Notes: generated by a model not told the origin, from the sequence alone. A stretch of DNA of 61,703 nt from Lachnospiraceae bacterium (GCA_021202075.1 JAJQDT010000049.1:1-61703); one strand, 5' to 3'; shown: positions 8,308 through 17,142, numbered from the stretch's first letter. Made by a program: numbers and translations.

Positions 8308-8350
8308 AAAAAAGAACAAAGGGAACTCATCACTCGAAGCCCCTTTGTTC
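8308..8350 (-). terminator. Terminator of ispE-gntR-argS operon
   Basis: On the minus strand GAACAAAGGG pairs with CCCTTTGTTC, followed by six T residues. It lies about 140 bases past the argS stop codon. Confidence 0.85.
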
Positions 8351-8487
8351 CAGCCAGAACCCATTCTAGCACAGTGATAAACAAAATACAAACCTTTTTT
8401 TACAGCAAAACCGTTCAATCATGCGAAACTTATCCTGGCACAGCCTGGCAGCAAATGTCATACTCGCCGCAAATAGTAACATGCTTC

Positions 8488-10275
8488 CTACATCCGCTCC
8501 GGCGCCTCAAACCCGAGCAGATCAATGCTGGTCTCCAGCACCCGCCTGGTCAGCTCCAGCAGCGCAATCCAGCCCGCCTGCTGCTTTTTGTCCTCCTGTG
8601 CCAGGATTCTCGTCTCATGGTAGAAACGATTGAGCGCGTTTGAGAGGTCATAAATAAAGGAGCAGATCTTGTGCGGAGCGAGCTCCAGGGCGGCCTGCTC
8701 CATCACACTGTTAAACTTCACGAGCTCCAGCATCAGAGCTTTTTCACTCTCACTCGCCGACGGGAGAATGGAGGACGGCAGATTTTCGCGCGCCAGCCCA
8801 TTCCGTTCGAGGTATTTATTCAGGATGGACTTAATCCGGACAATTGTGTACAAGATGTACGGTCCGGTGTTGCCCTCGAAGGATGTAAACTTGTCCACGT
8901 CAAACACATAGTCCTTGGACGCCTGATTGGACAGATCCCCGTATTTGATTGCGGAGAGGCCGACCAGCTTTGCCGTCCGGCGGGCTTCGTCCGGGTCCGC
9001 CTCATGGTTCTCCATGATTTTTTTGTACATCTCATCCTCAATCTCAGCGATGAGATTTTCCAGGCGCATCACACCGCCCTCGCGGGTCTTGAACGGTTTC
9101 CCGTCCTTTCCATTCATCGTGCCAAAGCCCAGGAACTTCAGCTCCATTTCCTCTTTGACCAGCTTCGTTTTGCGCGCACAGCGGAATACTTGGGTAAAAT
9201 GCATCTCCTGGCGCTTGTCCACCACGTAGACGATCCCGTCCGGGTCCCAGGTCTTCACACGGTCGATGATGGTTGCCAGATCGGTCGTTGTATAGAGCGC
9301 CGCTCCGTCTGTCTTCAGAATCATGCAGGGCGGAACCTCTTTCGTGTCTGTATCCTCTTTAATATCAACAATCAGCGCTCCCTGATCCTGATACGCGTAC
9401 CCCTCCCGCTTCATATACTCCACCATATCCGGTATATAGGGCTGGGCGTCAGACTCCTTTTTCCAGAGGTCAAACTCCACATTCAGATTCGAATAATTCT
9501 TTTTCAGGTCCGCGATGGAGACGTTCAGAATGTGCTGCCAGAGCGCCCGGCAGCCGCGGTCGCCTTCCTGCAGCATCGCGGTCGCTTCGAGCGCCTCATT
9601 TTTGTAGGCCTCGTCCTCTTTTGACTTCGCGCTCGCCGTCGGGTAAATTTCCTCAAGCTCCGAGATGGTAAACGGAGCCTCCTTCGGATATTCGCCCTCA
9701 AAATTCGGATCGAAATACGGCAGCTGCGGCGAACGATGGCGTACCTCTGTGATAATCAGGCCCATCTGCAGCCCCCAGTCTCCCAGATGCACGTCGCCAA
9801 TCACCCGGTGACCGGCAAACCGGCAGATGCGCTTCACGCTCTCGCCAATGATGGCAGAGCGCAAATGGCCGACGTGAAGCGGCTTCGCGACATTCGCCCC
9901 GCCGTAGTCAATGATGATGGTCTTTTGCTGTTCGGCCTTGAAGACGGACAGGTTCGCGTCCGCGGCCATCTCATTCAGGTATCCCGCCAGATAATCCCCT
10001 GACAGCCGCAGGTTAATAAACCCGGGATTTACCGCTTCCGCGCGCTCAAACATGGGGTTGTCCGCCAGCTTTTCCACTACCTCGCTTGCAATTGCTATCG
10101 GCGCCTTCTGATACTTTTTCTTTGCTGCCATCGCCCCGTTGCACTGATATTCACACAAATCCGGGCGGTTGGAAATGCCCGTTCTTCCATAAGAAGCGTC
10201 ATAGCCGCATGATGTAAAAACGGCTGATACCTCCTGACTGATTACATCCAGTATCTTATTCATTCCTTCACTCAC
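8488..10275 (-). CDS. argS: Arginyl-tRNA synthetase
   Basis: This class I synthetase charges tRNA-Arg with arginine using ATP. It is 595 residues with the class I signature HVGHLRSAIIG at about residue 131 and a C-terminal DALR-type anticodon-binding domain (YDLSNALNRFYHETRIL). The GTG start at 10275 lies eight bases after the gntR stop, so it is probably translated by coupling; ATG 10263 is an alternative but has no spaced ribosome site. It is the last gene of the ispE-gntR-argS operon. Confidence 0.95.
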   Translation of the reverse strand: MSEGMNKILDVISQEVSAVFTSCGYDASYGRTGISNRPDLCEYQCNGAMAAKKKYQKAPIAIASEVVEKLADNPMFERAEAVNPGFINLRLSGDYLAGYLNEMAADANLSVFKAEQQKTIIIDYGGANVAKPLHVGHLRSAIIGESVKRICRFAGHRVIGDVHLGDWGLQMGLIITEVRHRSPQLPYFDPNFEGEYPKEAPFTISELEEIYPTASAKSKEDEAYKNEALEATAMLQEGDRGCRALWQHILNVSIADLKKNYSNLNVEFDLWKKESDAQPYIPDMVEYMKREGYAYQDQGALIVDIKEDTDTKEVPPCMILKTDGAALYTTTDLATIIDRVKTWDPDGIVYVVDKRQEMHFTQVFRCARKTKLVKEEMELKFLGFGTMNGKDGKPFKTREGGVMRLENLIAEIEDEMYKKIMENHEADPDEARRTAKLVGLSAIKYGDLSNQASKDYVFDVDKFTSFEGNTGPYILYTIVRIKSILNKYLERNGLARENLPSSILPSASESEKALMLELVKFNSVMEQAALELAPHKICSFIYDLSNALNRFYHETRILAQEDKKQQAGWIALLELTRRVLETSIDLLGFEAPERM

Positions 10276-10283
10276 TCTTTCTG

Positions 10284-10958
10284 TCAGACTTTCCTGCTCA
10301 ACTCCGCAAGAATATGTTCCTTCTGCCTTGCGATGTGGCGGCTCGTCGCTTCGAGCGCCCGTTCCTCATCCGCCTGCTCCAGCGCTTCCAGAATCTCCGC
10401 GTGTTCCCGAACCAGAATCTGGTGCGAATTCCTGTCCTTCAGATATTCCATGCGGTAGCGGTACATCTGCTCCCGGAGATTGTTTAAAATCTGTATGAGA
10501 CGCTTATTCCCGGTCGCGTTGTAAATCGCGTCGTGAAATTTCATGTCCGCTTCCGCACACTTTACCACATCGTCGTCATTCAGCGTCTCGCGGAACTCTG
10601 CGGCCAGATCTTTCAGCTCCTTCAACTGCTCCTGTGTGAGCTTTTTGCAGACAATCCGGACTGCCAGCTCTTCAAGCGCCAGGCGCACCTCCAGCACGTC
10701 CTCCAGATCCGAAACCGTGATGTCCGCCACCACCGCGCCCCTGCGCGGGATAGTCGTCACCAGTCCCTCCAACTCCAGCATCCGGATGGCCTCCCGGACC
10801 GGAGTCCGGGAAACGCCCAGCTTTTGCGCCAGCTGAATTTCCATCAGGCGCTCCCCCGGACAAATCTCGCCTCTTAAAATCGCCTGGCGGAGCGTTTGGA
10901 ATACAACGTCCCGCAGGGGCAGATATTCATTCACTTCCAGCTGTAATGTATCAATCAT
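10284..10958 (-). CDS. GntR-family regulator with FCD domain
   Basis: This 224-residue regulator has an N-terminal winged helix (VFQTLRQAILRGEICPG and GVSRTPVREAIRMLELEGLV, residues about 18-70). The C-terminal all-helical FCD ligand domain carries typical metal-ligand positions (FHDAIYNATGN; HAEILEALE; HIARQKEHI). FCD proteins usually sense small carboxylates, but the effector is unknown here. It sits between ispE (50-base gap) and argS (8-base gap). The operon promoter contains a perfect TTGTATACAA palindrome, a typical site for this family, so autoregulation is likely. Confidence 0.92.
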   Translation of the reverse strand: MIDTLQLEVNEYLPLRDVVFQTLRQAILRGEICPGERLMEIQLAQKLGVSRTPVREAIRMLELEGLVTTIPRRGAVVADITVSDLEDVLEVRLALEELAVRIVCKKLTQEQLKELKDLAAEFRETLNDDDVVKCAEADMKFHDAIYNATGNKRLIQILNNLREQMYRYRMEYLKDRNSHQILVREHAEILEALEQADEERALEATSRHIARQKEHILAELSRKV

Positions 10959-11008
10959 GCGTTTTCTCCTGTTTTTTACCGGCGCAGAGCGTTTGCGCGT
11001 CTTCCCGG

Positions 11009-12196
11009 TTATCTGTTTTCTTCCAATGCTGTCCGGTTCACTGATTCATGCGGGTGGAAAAAGGTCGTCAGAAAAACCTCCCGTGCGAGATTGCCTCTTT
11101 TCAGTTTATCATATGCCAGCTCTGCCTTTTCCCGGTCGTCAAACAGCCCGAACACCGTCGGTCCGCTTCCGCTCATCATGGCGTTTACCGCGCCGGATTG
11201 CAGCATCTGTCCCTTAATCTCCCTGATGACCGGAAAAGAAGGAATTGTCACGGTTTCCAGCACATTTCCCATCAGAGACGCCATCCGGTACCGGTCGCCG
11301 TCACGGATGGCCTGAACCTGCCCGTCAGTATCGGGGTGACGGATCCGGCCGTCTCCCCGCCTCTCCGGGTCCGATGAGCCATCCCGCGGTTCCCCTTCCA
11401 GCTTCAGGTTCGAATACACGAACTTCGTTGACACCGCGACCGGCGGTTTGGCAAGAACCACATATGCATCCGGGGCGTTCGGCAGGCGGGTCAGCCGCTC
11501 TCCGATGCCCTCCGCGAGCGCAGTCCCGCGCATGATGCAGTAAGGAACATCCGCACCGATGTTCAGGCCGCGCTCCATCAGTTCCTTCATTGTCAGATTC
11601 AGGCCAAACAGCTCATTTACCCCGACCAGCACCGCCGCCGCGTCGGCGCTGCCGCCCGCCAGGCCGGCCGCCGCCGGGATCCGCTTCTTCAGAATGATTT
11701 CCAGCTCCTGCCGGATTCCGAATTCCTCCATCAAAAGCTGTGCCGCCCGGTAAGCCAGATTACGCGCATCCGCAGGGATGAGATCTGTATCCAGGCCGGC
11801 ATCCGGCAAAGAAAGTGCCTGATCGCAAAGGACTGTCATGCGAATCTGTGCTTTCCTTCCTGCGGCTTTCATTTTAGCCGTCCTCTGCCCGGCTGCATCG
11901 GATCTGCATGCCTCCGGTCGGACTGCTGCCATTTCAGCTTCTTCTGATCTGGCTGCTGCTATTTCAGTTTTTTCTGATCCTGCGTTTTCCGGTTTCGCAT
12001 TCTCAGGCCAGTCGTCTTCCGGCCAGCCGTTCTCCGGGCCTTTCCCCGGGCCGTCGTCTGCCCGCAGTGTAATCTCATCATAAAGATTCACGGTCTGCAT
12101 CACCATCCGCAGCTCATGGTAACCGTCCGGCCGTCTGCCAAGCACATCCAGCCCCAGATTAATTTTTGCTCTCGCCTTCAGCTTCCGTTCCCGCAT
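11009..12196 (-). CDS. ispE: 4-diphosphocytidyl-2-C-methyl-D-erythritol kinase
   Basis: This GHMP kinase phosphorylates CDP-methylerythritol in the MEP isoprenoid pathway. It starts RAKINLGLDVLGRRPDGYHELRM and has the glycine-rich ATP motif PAAAGLAGGSADAA at about residue 175 and the C-terminal MMSGSGPTVFGLF. The length of 395 residues is about 100 above the norm. An insertion at about residues 45-115, right after the first strand pair, is rich in Pro, Glu, Asn and Ala and contains WPE(D/N) repeats. A further short low-complexity loop near 265-285 (DGSSDPERRGD) adds length. It is the first gene of its operon. Confidence 0.93.
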   Translation of the reverse strand: MRERKLKARAKINLGLDVLGRRPDGYHELRMVMQTVNLYDEITLRADDGPGKGPENGWPEDDWPENAKPENAGSEKTEIAAARSEEAEMAAVRPEACRSDAAGQRTAKMKAAGRKAQIRMTVLCDQALSLPDAGLDTDLIPADARNLAYRAAQLLMEEFGIRQELEIILKKRIPAAAGLAGGSADAAAVLVGVNELFGLNLTMKELMERGLNIGADVPYCIMRGTALAEGIGERLTRLPNAPDAYVVLAKPPVAVSTKFVYSNLKLEGEPRDGSSDPERRGDGRIRHPDTDGQVQAIRDGDRYRMASLMGNVLETVTIPSFPVIREIKGQMLQSGAVNAMMSGSGPTVFGLFDDREKAELAYDKLKRGNLAREVFLTTFFHPHESVNRTALEENR

Positions 12197-12259
12197 TCTC
12201 CGTTCTCCACGTTCTCCATCATGACCGCCCTGTCGTATGCGCCTCTGATCTCTCTGCTT

Positions 12260-12269
12260 TTGTATACAA
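12260..12269. promoter_or_regulatory. Candidate GntR operator, primary site
   Basis: The perfect palindrome TTGTATACAA lies immediately downstream of the ispE -10 box, at about +2 to +11. The sequence fits FadR/FCD-type GntR operators, and the regulator is encoded in the same operon. Confidence 0.6.
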
Positions 12270-12277
12270 TATCCAAT

Positions 12278-12306
12278 ATTCTAACTGGTACACAAAAACT
12301 TGTCAA
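12278..12306 (-). promoter_or_regulatory. Promoter of ispE-gntR-argS operon
   Basis: On the minus strand a consensus TTGACA (12301-12306) is separated by 17 bases from TAGAAT (12278-12283). This is one of the best sigma-A promoters in the window and lies about 80 bases before the ispE start. Confidence 0.8.
12286..12295. promoter_or_regulatory. Candidate GntR operator, secondary site
   Basis: TTGTGTACCA on the minus strand matches the TTGTATACAA palindrome at 8 of 10 positions. It lies between the -35 and -10 boxes of the same promoter, where a bound repressor would block polymerase. Confidence 0.45.
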
Positions 12307-12342
12307 TACTTGAACGCTAAAAATGTCTGGCTGCAAAATCAG

Positions 12343-14085
12343 TTAAACGCCCGCCGGACGCACATGCTTCATCAAAATCAGGCAATCGCCCTTCCTGACC
12401 TGCTCTGACGAAAGCCCGTTCATTTCCATAATCTGCTGCGGCGTCTGAAAATACTGCTTTGCGATATCCCAGAGTGTCTCTCCCTCCTGGACGATGTACC
12501 CGGTCATGCCGGGCACAGCCTCCAGCTGCCCGGGCTCATATTCCTTCTCATGGATCTCATGAATGCACCTCTGCCTTCCCGGTCGGACTGCGAACAAATC
12601 CAGCGTGACAGAAGCGCGGATTTCAATCTCCTCGCTGTCGGACATGGTAGCGGAAAGCTGATCAAGGGCCGCCCGCAGTGTATAGCGGCAGCTTTCGTCT
12701 ATCTCCTGCGCCTGGGCCTCATGTGAAAATGGAATGGTTCCTTCGAGTACAGCGAAGGGCTGTGTATCGTCAGAGGAAATATAGAGAATTGAGACCGGCA
12801 GGGCTCCCTCGATCCGAAGATTGTGGGAGCCGACCGCCTCCGTCTTGTCGATTTTCACACTTCCTCTGCCATGACAAATCTGCAGAATACGGGGCTTGGC
12901 GCTTTGAATCCGGATTTTCCCCTGCACCCTGCATTTTGATTCATTGCGAACCACAAGCGTCTCAAAGGTCTCTTCGCATGACACCAGCTCCAGGTCCTTA
13001 TCCGGCGAATAAACATCCGAAAGAACTTCAACCGTATCCGTTCCATAAATACGGATATTCAAATCCAGCATGCCTTCCAGGTGCAGTGTGCGCAATTCGC
13101 CGTCCAGATCCTCCTTTGCCGTCAGATCCGCTTCCGAAAGCGTCACCTCGATATCCGGCACCAGCCCGGCATCGTCCGCCTCCGTGCGCGGCACATCAGA
13201 GGGAGGCAGCGCGAGCTCCCCCTCCGCCGGAACGGTCTGCTCGATCCACTGCAGACTCTGCTTCTCATCCTCCGCGCGGTACAGAACAAACAAAAACAGG
13301 CTGCCGCGCACGGCAAGCTTCCCCTCCGATATCTGCGTCCGGCAGCCGCGCAGCTGCACATCCTCCCACAAAATCTCGCGGATGTTCGGCTTGTTGGACG
13401 GCAGCTGCACATCCTCCTTCAGGCGCAGGATATCTTTATTCTGCACCTCCAGCTGCAGGTATTCCAGCTTCTCCTTTCTCTCACAGAGAGCGGGTTCCGT
13501 TCCGGCCTGCCGCGCCAGGGGATCTGTCCTCCCTGCGGGTTCCGTTCCGGCCTGCCACGCCGGGGCATCTGCCCTCCCTGCTGTTTCCGTTGCGCCCCAT
13601 TCTGATGAGCTTCGTGAACTCTGAATGTCTACAGCAGCAGCAAGGTCGGCGGTTTCCTCCGCCAGAACTTCTATACTGATCAGCGCGCGGATTGCCAGCT
13701 TCCTGGAATTGATCAGCGTCACACTCAGATCCTCCGTCTCATGGCGGACACTCACCGTCACACGCCCGGATTCCAAAGAATCGTCCTCTGCCTTCAAACC
13801 CTCCATCGCAATCTCTTCGTCAAACGGGATTCTGGTGTTCATCCGATGGAGCTGCCGCTCCTTTGTATCATCCATATAAAGGATCCCGGCTTCCAGAAAG
13901 CCATCCACAAAAACCATTCCGTTCGCAATTCTCGTATGTTCCATCACCACCTTCTCCCGGGTCCAGATGATCATTCCCACATCCGGGCTCACATCCGGTA
14001 CATTAAAATCCTCATCCAGTGTCATTTGTGTCTGGACCGACTGCGTCTGTCTGCACATATGAATCTTTTTCATTAATAAATCCAT
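12343..14085 (-). CDS. sipL: SipL-like spore coat protein, SPOCS plus LysM
   Basis: This is a SipL-type protein with SPOCS (DUF3794) domains and a C-terminal LysM motif (YIVQEGETLWDIAKQYF, about residues 530-575). SipL binds SpoIVA at the forespore surface and is needed for coat assembly in clostridia. The start at 14085 (MDLLMKKIHMCRQ) has GGAAGGCGG; the upstream in-frame stretch is not needed. A low-complexity region at about residues 160-200 contains a 15-residue tandem repeat (QAGTEPAGR units). A terminator was not found. It implies that the organism sporulates. Confidence 0.88.
   Translation of the reverse strand: MDLLMKKIHMCRQTQSVQTQMTLDEDFNVPDVSPDVGMIIWTREKVVMEHTRIANGMVFVDGFLEAGILYMDDTKERQLHRMNTRIPFDEEIAMEGLKAEDDSLESGRVTVSVRHETEDLSVTLINSRKLAIRALISIEVLAEETADLAAAVDIQSSRSSSEWGATETAGRADAPAWQAGTEPAGRTDPLARQAGTEPALCERKEKLEYLQLEVQNKDILRLKEDVQLPSNKPNIREILWEDVQLRGCRTQISEGKLAVRGSLFLFVLYRAEDEKQSLQWIEQTVPAEGELALPPSDVPRTEADDAGLVPDIEVTLSEADLTAKEDLDGELRTLHLEGMLDLNIRIYGTDTVEVLSDVYSPDKDLELVSCEETFETLVVRNESKCRVQGKIRIQSAKPRILQICHGRGSVKIDKTEAVGSHNLRIEGALPVSILYISSDDTQPFAVLEGTIPFSHEAQAQEIDESCRYTLRAALDQLSATMSDSEEIEIRASVTLDLFAVRPGRQRCIHEIHEKEYEPGQLEAVPGMTGYIVQEGETLWDIAKQYFQTPQQIMEMNGLSSEQVRKGDCLILMKHVRPAGV
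13491..13590 (-). repeat. 45-bp tandem repeat inside sipL
   Basis: CGGGTTCCGTTCCGGCCTGC at 13491 recurs at 13536, a 45-bp (15-codon) duplication with a third partial unit. It keeps the reading frame and encodes units with QAGTEPAGR. It falls in a loop of SipL. Confidence 0.75.
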
Positions 14086-14116
14086 GATCCGCCTTCCTTT
14101 CCTTCTTTTGCTGCAG

Positions 14117-14155
14117 TTCCTAACCCGGACAAGCTGGAACCAAAATTTTGCCATT
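14117..14155 (-). repeat. Short dispersed repeat, copy 2
   Basis: On the minus strand TGGCAAAATTTTGGTTCC then AGCTTGTCCGGGTTAGGA. It matches the segment at 7128-7163 and again lies just before a minus-strand gene (sipL). Confidence 0.45.
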
Positions 14156-14207
14156 TCGCGCAAGAAATTGTTCTTAAGTTCCTAAACTAATTTCGAAAAT
14201 TTTGTCC

Positions 14208-14235
14208 GACAGGAATATCGAAGAACATTCCTGTC
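14208..14235 (-). terminator. Possible weak terminator after lipoprotein gene
   Basis: GACAGGAAT (14208-14216) pairs with ATTCCTGTC (14227-14235) about 60 bases past the lipoprotein stop. The following tract on the minus strand is GGACAAAATTTT, so termination is probably weak. Confidence 0.4.
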
Positions 14236-14292
14236 AGATTATGAAAGTGTCGTCAATAAACAGGCTCGCGCCGTGCATGAGGGTTCAGAAGC

Positions 14293-14754
14293 TCACTCAA
14301 TGATCACTTCCTTTTCCGTAGCTGCGATTTTTACGGCCAGATACGGCCACGAAGGTTCCTTCGAAAGCGTTTCCTCATCCTGCGGGCCAATCAGCCTGGT
14401 GTCAAACCACAAACATTCCTCATCCTCCGTACATTCTGCGATCCCGATGCTGTAACCGCCGGTCGCCTGTTTCCCATAGCCGCGGATCAGATACATCTCC
14501 TCCCCGTCCATCCAGGTCAGCCGCATCTCATTTTCCTTATTTTCTTCAATGATCGTCAAAAGCTCCTGCGGAATTTCATCGGGCGTCACCACAGTAAAAT
14601 CCACCTCGACCCGCTCCCCTTCTTCCGTCTTTTCGCAGCCTGTCAGGGCGGCGAAGGCCAGCAGCACCATGGCCGCAGCCAGACTGACCCTCCGGGGCAG
14701 ACCTGCGGACCGGTTCCGTTTTCTGCGCGTACGCATCTGTTTTTCTTTTTTCAT
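14293..14754 (-). CDS. PrcB-like lipoprotein
   Basis: This is a small exported protein with a basic N-terminus, a hydrophobic stretch and the lipobox LTGC (near residue 40). The mature part resembles the PrcB C-terminal domain (YLIRGYGKQATGGYSIGI, then SWPYLAVKIA near the end). PrcB-type domains are found in protease complexes and in many clostridial lipoproteins of unknown role. The start at ATG 14754 behind GGGGAG is preferred; GTG 14766 is possible. It lies upstream of sipL on the same strand, but a shared function is not evident. Confidence 0.75.
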   Translation of the reverse strand: MKKEKQMRTRRKRNRSAGLPRRVSLAAAMVLLAFAALTGCEKTEEGERVEVDFTVVTPDEIPQELLTIIEENKENEMRLTWMDGEEMYLIRGYGKQATGGYSIGIAECTEDEECLWFDTRLIGPQDEETLSKEPSWPYLAVKIAATEKEVIIE

Positions 14755-14938
14755 CCCGTTTTTCACTCCCCACTCTCAACCACGCATTTCGGATTCGTAT
14801 CACTTATTTTTATTACAGGAGTCCTCAAAGTATTCCACGTTTTCCATTCCTTTTTGCAGCCGCATAACAAATCCTGAAAAAAGGCTGAAAAAGCCTGAAA
14901 TTATAAAAAAAGAAAATGACTTTATTAAAATGAAGTGT

Positions 14939-14944
14939 TATAAT
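14939..14944 (+). promoter_or_regulatory. -10 box of LytTR/GHKL operon
   Basis: A consensus TATAAT lies 124 bases before the response-regulator start; a weak -35 (ATGACT) lies 17 bases upstream. The palindromic element starts inside this box, so the transcript would begin with element hairpins. The remaining spacer back to 14755 holds no gene. Confidence 0.5.
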
Positions 14945-15053
14945 GGAAGCCGCGCAATGGAAAATCGCTTCGCGATTGGCGCGGCCTACGTCCATACTCG
15001 CTTTGCGAGTACGGACATGTAATAGAAGCCGCGCAACGGAAAATCGGTACCGG
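14943..15053 (+). mobile_element. GGAAGCC palindromic element with partial second copy
   Basis: It starts ATGGAAGCCGCGCAATGG, followed by the hairpin AATCGC/GCGATT, the closing GGCGCGGCC and a second hairpin TCCATACTCGC/GCGAGTACGGA ending GGACATGTAAT. A second copy begins at 15024 (AGAAGCCGCGCAACGG) and runs into the ribosome site of the regulator gene. It forms the 5' leader of the two-component operon. Confidence 0.75.
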
Positions 15054-15067
15054 AAGGGGGCATATTC

Positions 15068-15817
15068 ATGCATTTTGCCATAGTAGAAGATTTGAAAACG
15101 GATCAGGAAAATCTGGCCGGTCATCTGCGTGAAGACCTTGCCGCCCACGGTGAAACGGCGGATTTATCCATTTACAGCAGCGGAGAAGCTTTTTTAAAGG
15201 AGTTTCGGCGCGGGTTCTGCAGCGCCGTCTTTCTTGACATCATGCTAGGTGATGGGATGACCGGAATTGACACCGCATGGAAAATCCGTGAGCTTGACGA
15301 GGATATACCGATTATTTTTACGACTACGGAGAGCGGCTTTGCGCTGGAGAGCTATGGCGTCCACGCCATGGATTTTCTGGTAAAACCGGTCCAGGCAAAA
15401 GCACTCGGCTGGTGCATGCAGCGGCTTCGCAGTGTACTCGCAGCCCCGGTCACACTGAGTGTCCGCACGGTGGATGAGGATGGGCAGACGTGCAATCGTC
15501 TTGTTTTACTGGATCATATCATTTACACGGAATCCATCCGCAACGGGCTTCTGATCCACACAACGGACGGTGACGTCAAAACCCGGCAGAGCTACATGGA
15601 GTTTGTGCAGCAGATACCGAAATCCGGGCGGTTCTTCGAGTGCAGCAGAGGGCTTGCCGTCAATTTTTCTTTTGTCAGTGAGGTGCTCGACAGCGGCGAA
15701 ATTCGTCTGAATAATGATCAAAAAATATTTTGCAGCAGGAGAAAAATAAAAGAGACGCGGAACGCCTTTCACAATTATCAGTTCATGGTGCTGCGAAACG
15801 AGGGACCGGGATGTTAA
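15068..15817 (+). CDS. LytTR-family response regulator
   Basis: This 249-residue regulator of the AgrA/VirR type has an N-terminal receiver domain. Its phosphoacceptor Asp is in AVFLDIML (about residue 57), with the conserved Thr/Lys region (FTTTESG; DFLVKPV). A C-terminal LytTR DNA-binding domain (residues about 135-240) follows. The ribosome site is GGAAGGGGG. The kinase gene begins seven bases before this stop codon, so the pair is translationally coupled. LytTR regulators often control bacteriocins, competence or cell-wall genes; the target here is unknown. Confidence 0.93.
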   Translation: MHFAIVEDLKTDQENLAGHLREDLAAHGETADLSIYSSGEAFLKEFRRGFCSAVFLDIMLGDGMTGIDTAWKIRELDEDIPIIFTTTESGFALESYGVHAMDFLVKPVQAKALGWCMQRLRSVLAAPVTLSVRTVDEDGQTCNRLVLLDHIIYTESIRNGLLIHTTDGDVKTRQSYMEFVQQIPKSGRFFECSRGLAVNFSFVSEVLDSGEIRLNNDQKIFCSRRKIKETRNAFHNYQFMVLRNEGPGC

Positions 15818-17142
15818 ATACTGCTTTTATCGTCAGCTTTTTATATGAAACATTTACGACACTGCCCTATCGTCTGCTGGGCTACTACCCGTTTCGCCGG
15901 CGGCTCCGCTACCCCTTCTGGACCATCCTTTTGCTGATCTGCAGCACGCAGCTTCTCCATTCTTCTCTTTATGCCTGGATGATTGTCCATGATATGGAAG
16001 GCGCCCGTCTGCTGGAGTATGTATTTGCAACAATCTGCCTTTGCATTTTTCTGAACAGCATAGATGCGGATAAGTGGAAAATGCTCTTTATCTATATTTT
16101 TCTGTTTGACTACATCATTGTTGTGCGCGGTGTCGCATTTTTCATCGAGGCGCGGCTTTTCTACAGCCCGGATATGAGTTTCGAATCGCTCCGCAGCTTT
16201 CTTCTGAATCTGGCGGTGCTTTGCGCATCGGTTCCCTTTATGGTAGCGTTCCTGAAGCGCATCCGGGATACGGTACTGGAGACGGAAGCGCCTTCCCTGT
16301 GGCGCGTCATCTGGATTTTGCCCGCCTTCTCCACTCTGATCGTCATGATGTATACCGCTGATCTTTCTCCGGATAACGTGCGTCAGCTGCGCTTTTTCAT
16401 TGGCCGTGTGCTTTTGCTTATCGCCATGTTTGGCGTTTTCAGTATTCTGCTCCAGTCGCTGGATATCATCCGCCAGGATGCGGCGCTCGCTGAGCAGGCT
16501 GTGCAGCAGGAAAATCTCCTCGCACTCCAGCGCACCCAGTACAACCAGCTCGCCCGCCATATGGAGGAGACGCGGCAGGCCCGCCATGACCTTGGGCAGC
16601 ATTTGCGCGTCATCAACAGCTATCTTTCCACGGGCAATGAGGATATGCTGAAAGAATACATAGAAAACTATCAGCAGAATCTCCCGCCGGATACCAGCCG
16701 CTCCTGGTGCAAAAACTATGCGGTCAATACCATTATCAGCTATTATTTCGAGGAAGCGGAGCACTCCGGCATCGATTTTACCGCAAAGCTGGAGCTTCCG
16801 GAGCGCCTGCCGGTCAGTGAGCCGGAATTCTGCTCCATGATCGGCAACCTGCTGGAAAACGCACTGCTCGCCTGCCGGGACACGACCGGATCCGCCCCGT
16901 TTATCCGTGTGCTTGCAAAGCTGGAGAACCAGAAGCTTCTCCTCACCGTCGACAACACAGCCGTGAAAGAGCCGACGGTCAAATATGGCCGTTTTCTCTC
17001 CTCACGCCATGAAGGATACGGCCTGGGCACCGCTTCCGTCCGCGCGATTGCAAAGCGTCACCATGGGGAGGCCGATTACCGCTGGGAGAACGGAATCTTC
17101 TATGCATCCATCCTCATGAAAGCGGACTTTGCACATCCCTGA
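15811..17142 (+). CDS. GHKL-family sensor histidine kinase
   Basis: This membrane kinase pairs with the LytTR regulator. It has about six predicted helices in residues 1-220, a coiled linker, and then the H-box RHDLGQHLRVINSYL with the phosphoacceptor His. The ATP-binding GHKL domain follows, with N-box NLLENALLAC and G-box EGYGLGTASV. The start at 15811 (MLNTAFIVSFLYE) overlaps the regulator stop as ATGTTAA. This architecture is that of AgrC-like receptors for peptides, but no precursor peptide gene was found next to it. Confidence 0.92.
   Translation: MLNTAFIVSFLYETFTTLPYRLLGYYPFRRRLRYPFWTILLLICSTQLLHSSLYAWMIVHDMEGARLLEYVFATICLCIFLNSIDADKWKMLFIYIFLFDYIIVVRGVAFFIEARLFYSPDMSFESLRSFLLNLAVLCASVPFMVAFLKRIRDTVLETEAPSLWRVIWILPAFSTLIVMMYTADLSPDNVRQLRFFIGRVLLLIAMFGVFSILLQSLDIIRQDAALAEQAVQQENLLALQRTQYNQLARHMEETRQARHDLGQHLRVINSYLSTGNEDMLKEYIENYQQNLPPDTSRSWCKNYAVNTIISYYFEEAEHSGIDFTAKLELPERLPVSEPEFCSMIGNLLENALLACRDTTGSAPFIRVLAKLENQKLLLTVDNTAVKEPTVKYGRFLSSRHEGYGLGTASVRAIAKRHHGEADYRWENGIFYASILMKADFAHP

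Noticed and set aside
11403..11418. tRNA T-loop-like GGTTCGAATAC
   Set aside because: It lies inside ispE and has no cloverleaf around it; no tRNA was found anywhere in the window.
14825..15148. 107-codon minus-strand frame
   Set aside because: It covers the leader element and the start of the regulator gene on the other strand, and its sequence is a by-product of the palindrome.
15841..16764. 307-codon frame opposite the GHKL kinase
   Set aside because: It is a long antisense frame over a clear kinase gene, with no ribosome site or recognisable domain. Similar antisense frames over argS, pyk, glgC, malQ and murC were rejected for the same reason.
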